From Scytonema hofmannii PCC 7110 (GTDB lineage Bacteria; Cyanobacteriota; Cyanobacteriia; Cyanobacteriales; Nostocaceae), in assembly GCF_000346485.2 (NCBI RefSeq), contig NZ_KQ976354.1, positions 989,031 to 1,053,030 of the forward strand: a stretch of 64,000 nt of DNA, given 5' to 3'. This document shows positions 63,476 through 64,000 of this stretch, piece by piece. A model generated the notes under the pieces. The model had not been told where the DNA came from. It did no database searches and saw only the letters and a program-made list of their open reading frames with translations. Both the position numbers and the translations under genes were made by a program. The stretch's first letter is position 1. Each line of letters begins with the position of its first letter.

Positions 63476-64000
63476 CTAGCCCCTTGGCAATATCACGGTA
63501 AATGTGGTGCCTACATCCAGTTGACTTTCTACTGTGATTTGACCTTTGTGTAATTCAACTGCATTTTTAACAATTGCTAATCCCAATCCGGTTCCTGGAA
63601 GATGACCCGTGTTGCTACACCTAAAAAAAGAGGTAAATAGTTTGTCTATTTCTTCTTCTGGTATGCCAATTCCTTCATCTTGAATGCGGAAAATGGCACT
63701 TGTAAGATCGCAGATTAATTCAAAGTTTATCTGACCTCCTTTTGGGGAGTATTTAATAGCATTTGATAGTAAATTTGTGAAAATATGCCTTAATAGTTTC
63801 TCATCCATAACGGGAAGTTCTTCTCTCGTACAACCATAGACACATTGCTCTACAAAATTAATCTGATATTTTTCACCAACACTAAGTTGTAACTGTTCTA
63901 CTAAATCCAGACAAAAACTAATTAAATCTATAGGCGCTGGGTCAAACTTTAGTTTCCCTGCTTCGGTTTTTCCAAATACTAAAATATCCTCTAATATTTG
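63476..64000 (-). CDS. Sensor histidine kinase, C-terminal part (runs off right edge)
   Basis: 175 codons are in the window. It has the end of the dimerisation domain (FGKTEAGKLKFDPAPIDL) and the HATPase domain: IFTNLLSNAIKYSPKGG (N box), IQDEGIGIPEEEIDKLF (G1 box), GTGLGLAIVKNAVELHKG (G2 box) and VGTTFTVILP at the end. The sensor part and phosphorylated His lie beyond position 64000. The spacing FDPAPIDLISF is typical of PAS-containing cyanobacterial kinases. Confidence 0.88.
   Translation of the reverse strand, partial: QILEDILVFGKTEAGKLKFDPAPIDLISFCLDLVEQLQLSVGEKYQINFVEQCVYGCTREELPVMDEKLLRHIFTNLLSNAIKYSPKGGQINFELICDLTSAIFRIQDEGIGIPEEEIDKLFTSFFRCSNTGHLPGTGLGLAIVKNAVELHKGQITVESQLDVGTTFTVILPRG

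Noticed and set aside
1-64000. tRNA or rRNA genes
   Set aside because: Scanned for T-loop (GGTTCGAATCC-like) and rRNA signatures; none seen.

Overview
The window looks like chromosome from a filamentous, heterocyst-forming cyanobacterium (Nostocales). Evidence: many copies of the HIP1 octamer GCGATCGC, abundant 7-bp tandem repeats and dispersed palindromes, and a nitrogen-fixation island (PatB/CnfR-type regulator, nif-type ferredoxin FdxB, heterocyst-type cytochrome oxidase operon, nitrogenase-associated protein). The genus is not determined. No rRNA, tRNA or CRISPR array was found.

Layout. (1) 1-23,400, nearly all minus strand: a surface-polysaccharide cluster with seven glycosyltransferases, a Wzy-like membrane protein, an FkbM methyltransferase, a secreted beta-helix protein, and a tightly coupled amino-sugar operon (Gfo/Idh oxidoreductase, two DegT-type aminotransferases, an unrecognised Rossmann protein, a formyltransferase, an epimerase). 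A hexapeptide acetyltransferase and a Wzt/Wzm-type ABC exporter follow. (2) 23,400-27,340: a 1.8-kb repeat-rich gene-free stretch, then a Wzz/BY-kinase protein. (3) 27,340-36,450: hicB remnant, patB, fdxB, coxBAC, a small helical protein, a cysteine dioxygenase-like cupin and the nitrogenase-associated protein. (4) 36,480-46,300: a membrane protein, an intact-looking IS200/IS605 element (tnpA and tnpB divergent), a lipoprotein, a 2-oxoglutarate dioxygenase-like protein, a DMT transporter, and a KaiB-like gene followed by a hybrid histidine kinase. (5) 46,600-51,800: HAD phosphatase, a zinc-finger-less TnpB-like RuvC protein with a divergent 59-residue protein, a CPP1-like J-domain protein, a gene-free stretch with an IS605-type end and possible structured RNA, and an OmpR-type response regulator. 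(6) 52,200-64,000: housekeeping genes (hisIE, hemL, spkB, recA, xseA, xseB), broken by a decayed IS1634-type element and a second truncated tnpB, ending in a partial histidine kinase.

How the parts work together. Region 1 would make, modify and export a polysaccharide carrying an acylated (probably N-formylated and/or N-acetylated) amino sugar; the Wzz/BY-kinase probably controls chain length or export. Region 3 would couple nif regulation, electron supply and oxygen removal in heterocysts. Several intergenic stretches hold mobile remnants, so much non-coding DNA here is repeat-derived. The least explained items are the TnpB-like protein with its divergent partner, the KaiB-like/hybrid-kinase pair, the unknown Rossmann protein in the sugar operon, and a duplicated 35-bp element that varies mainly at third codon positions.
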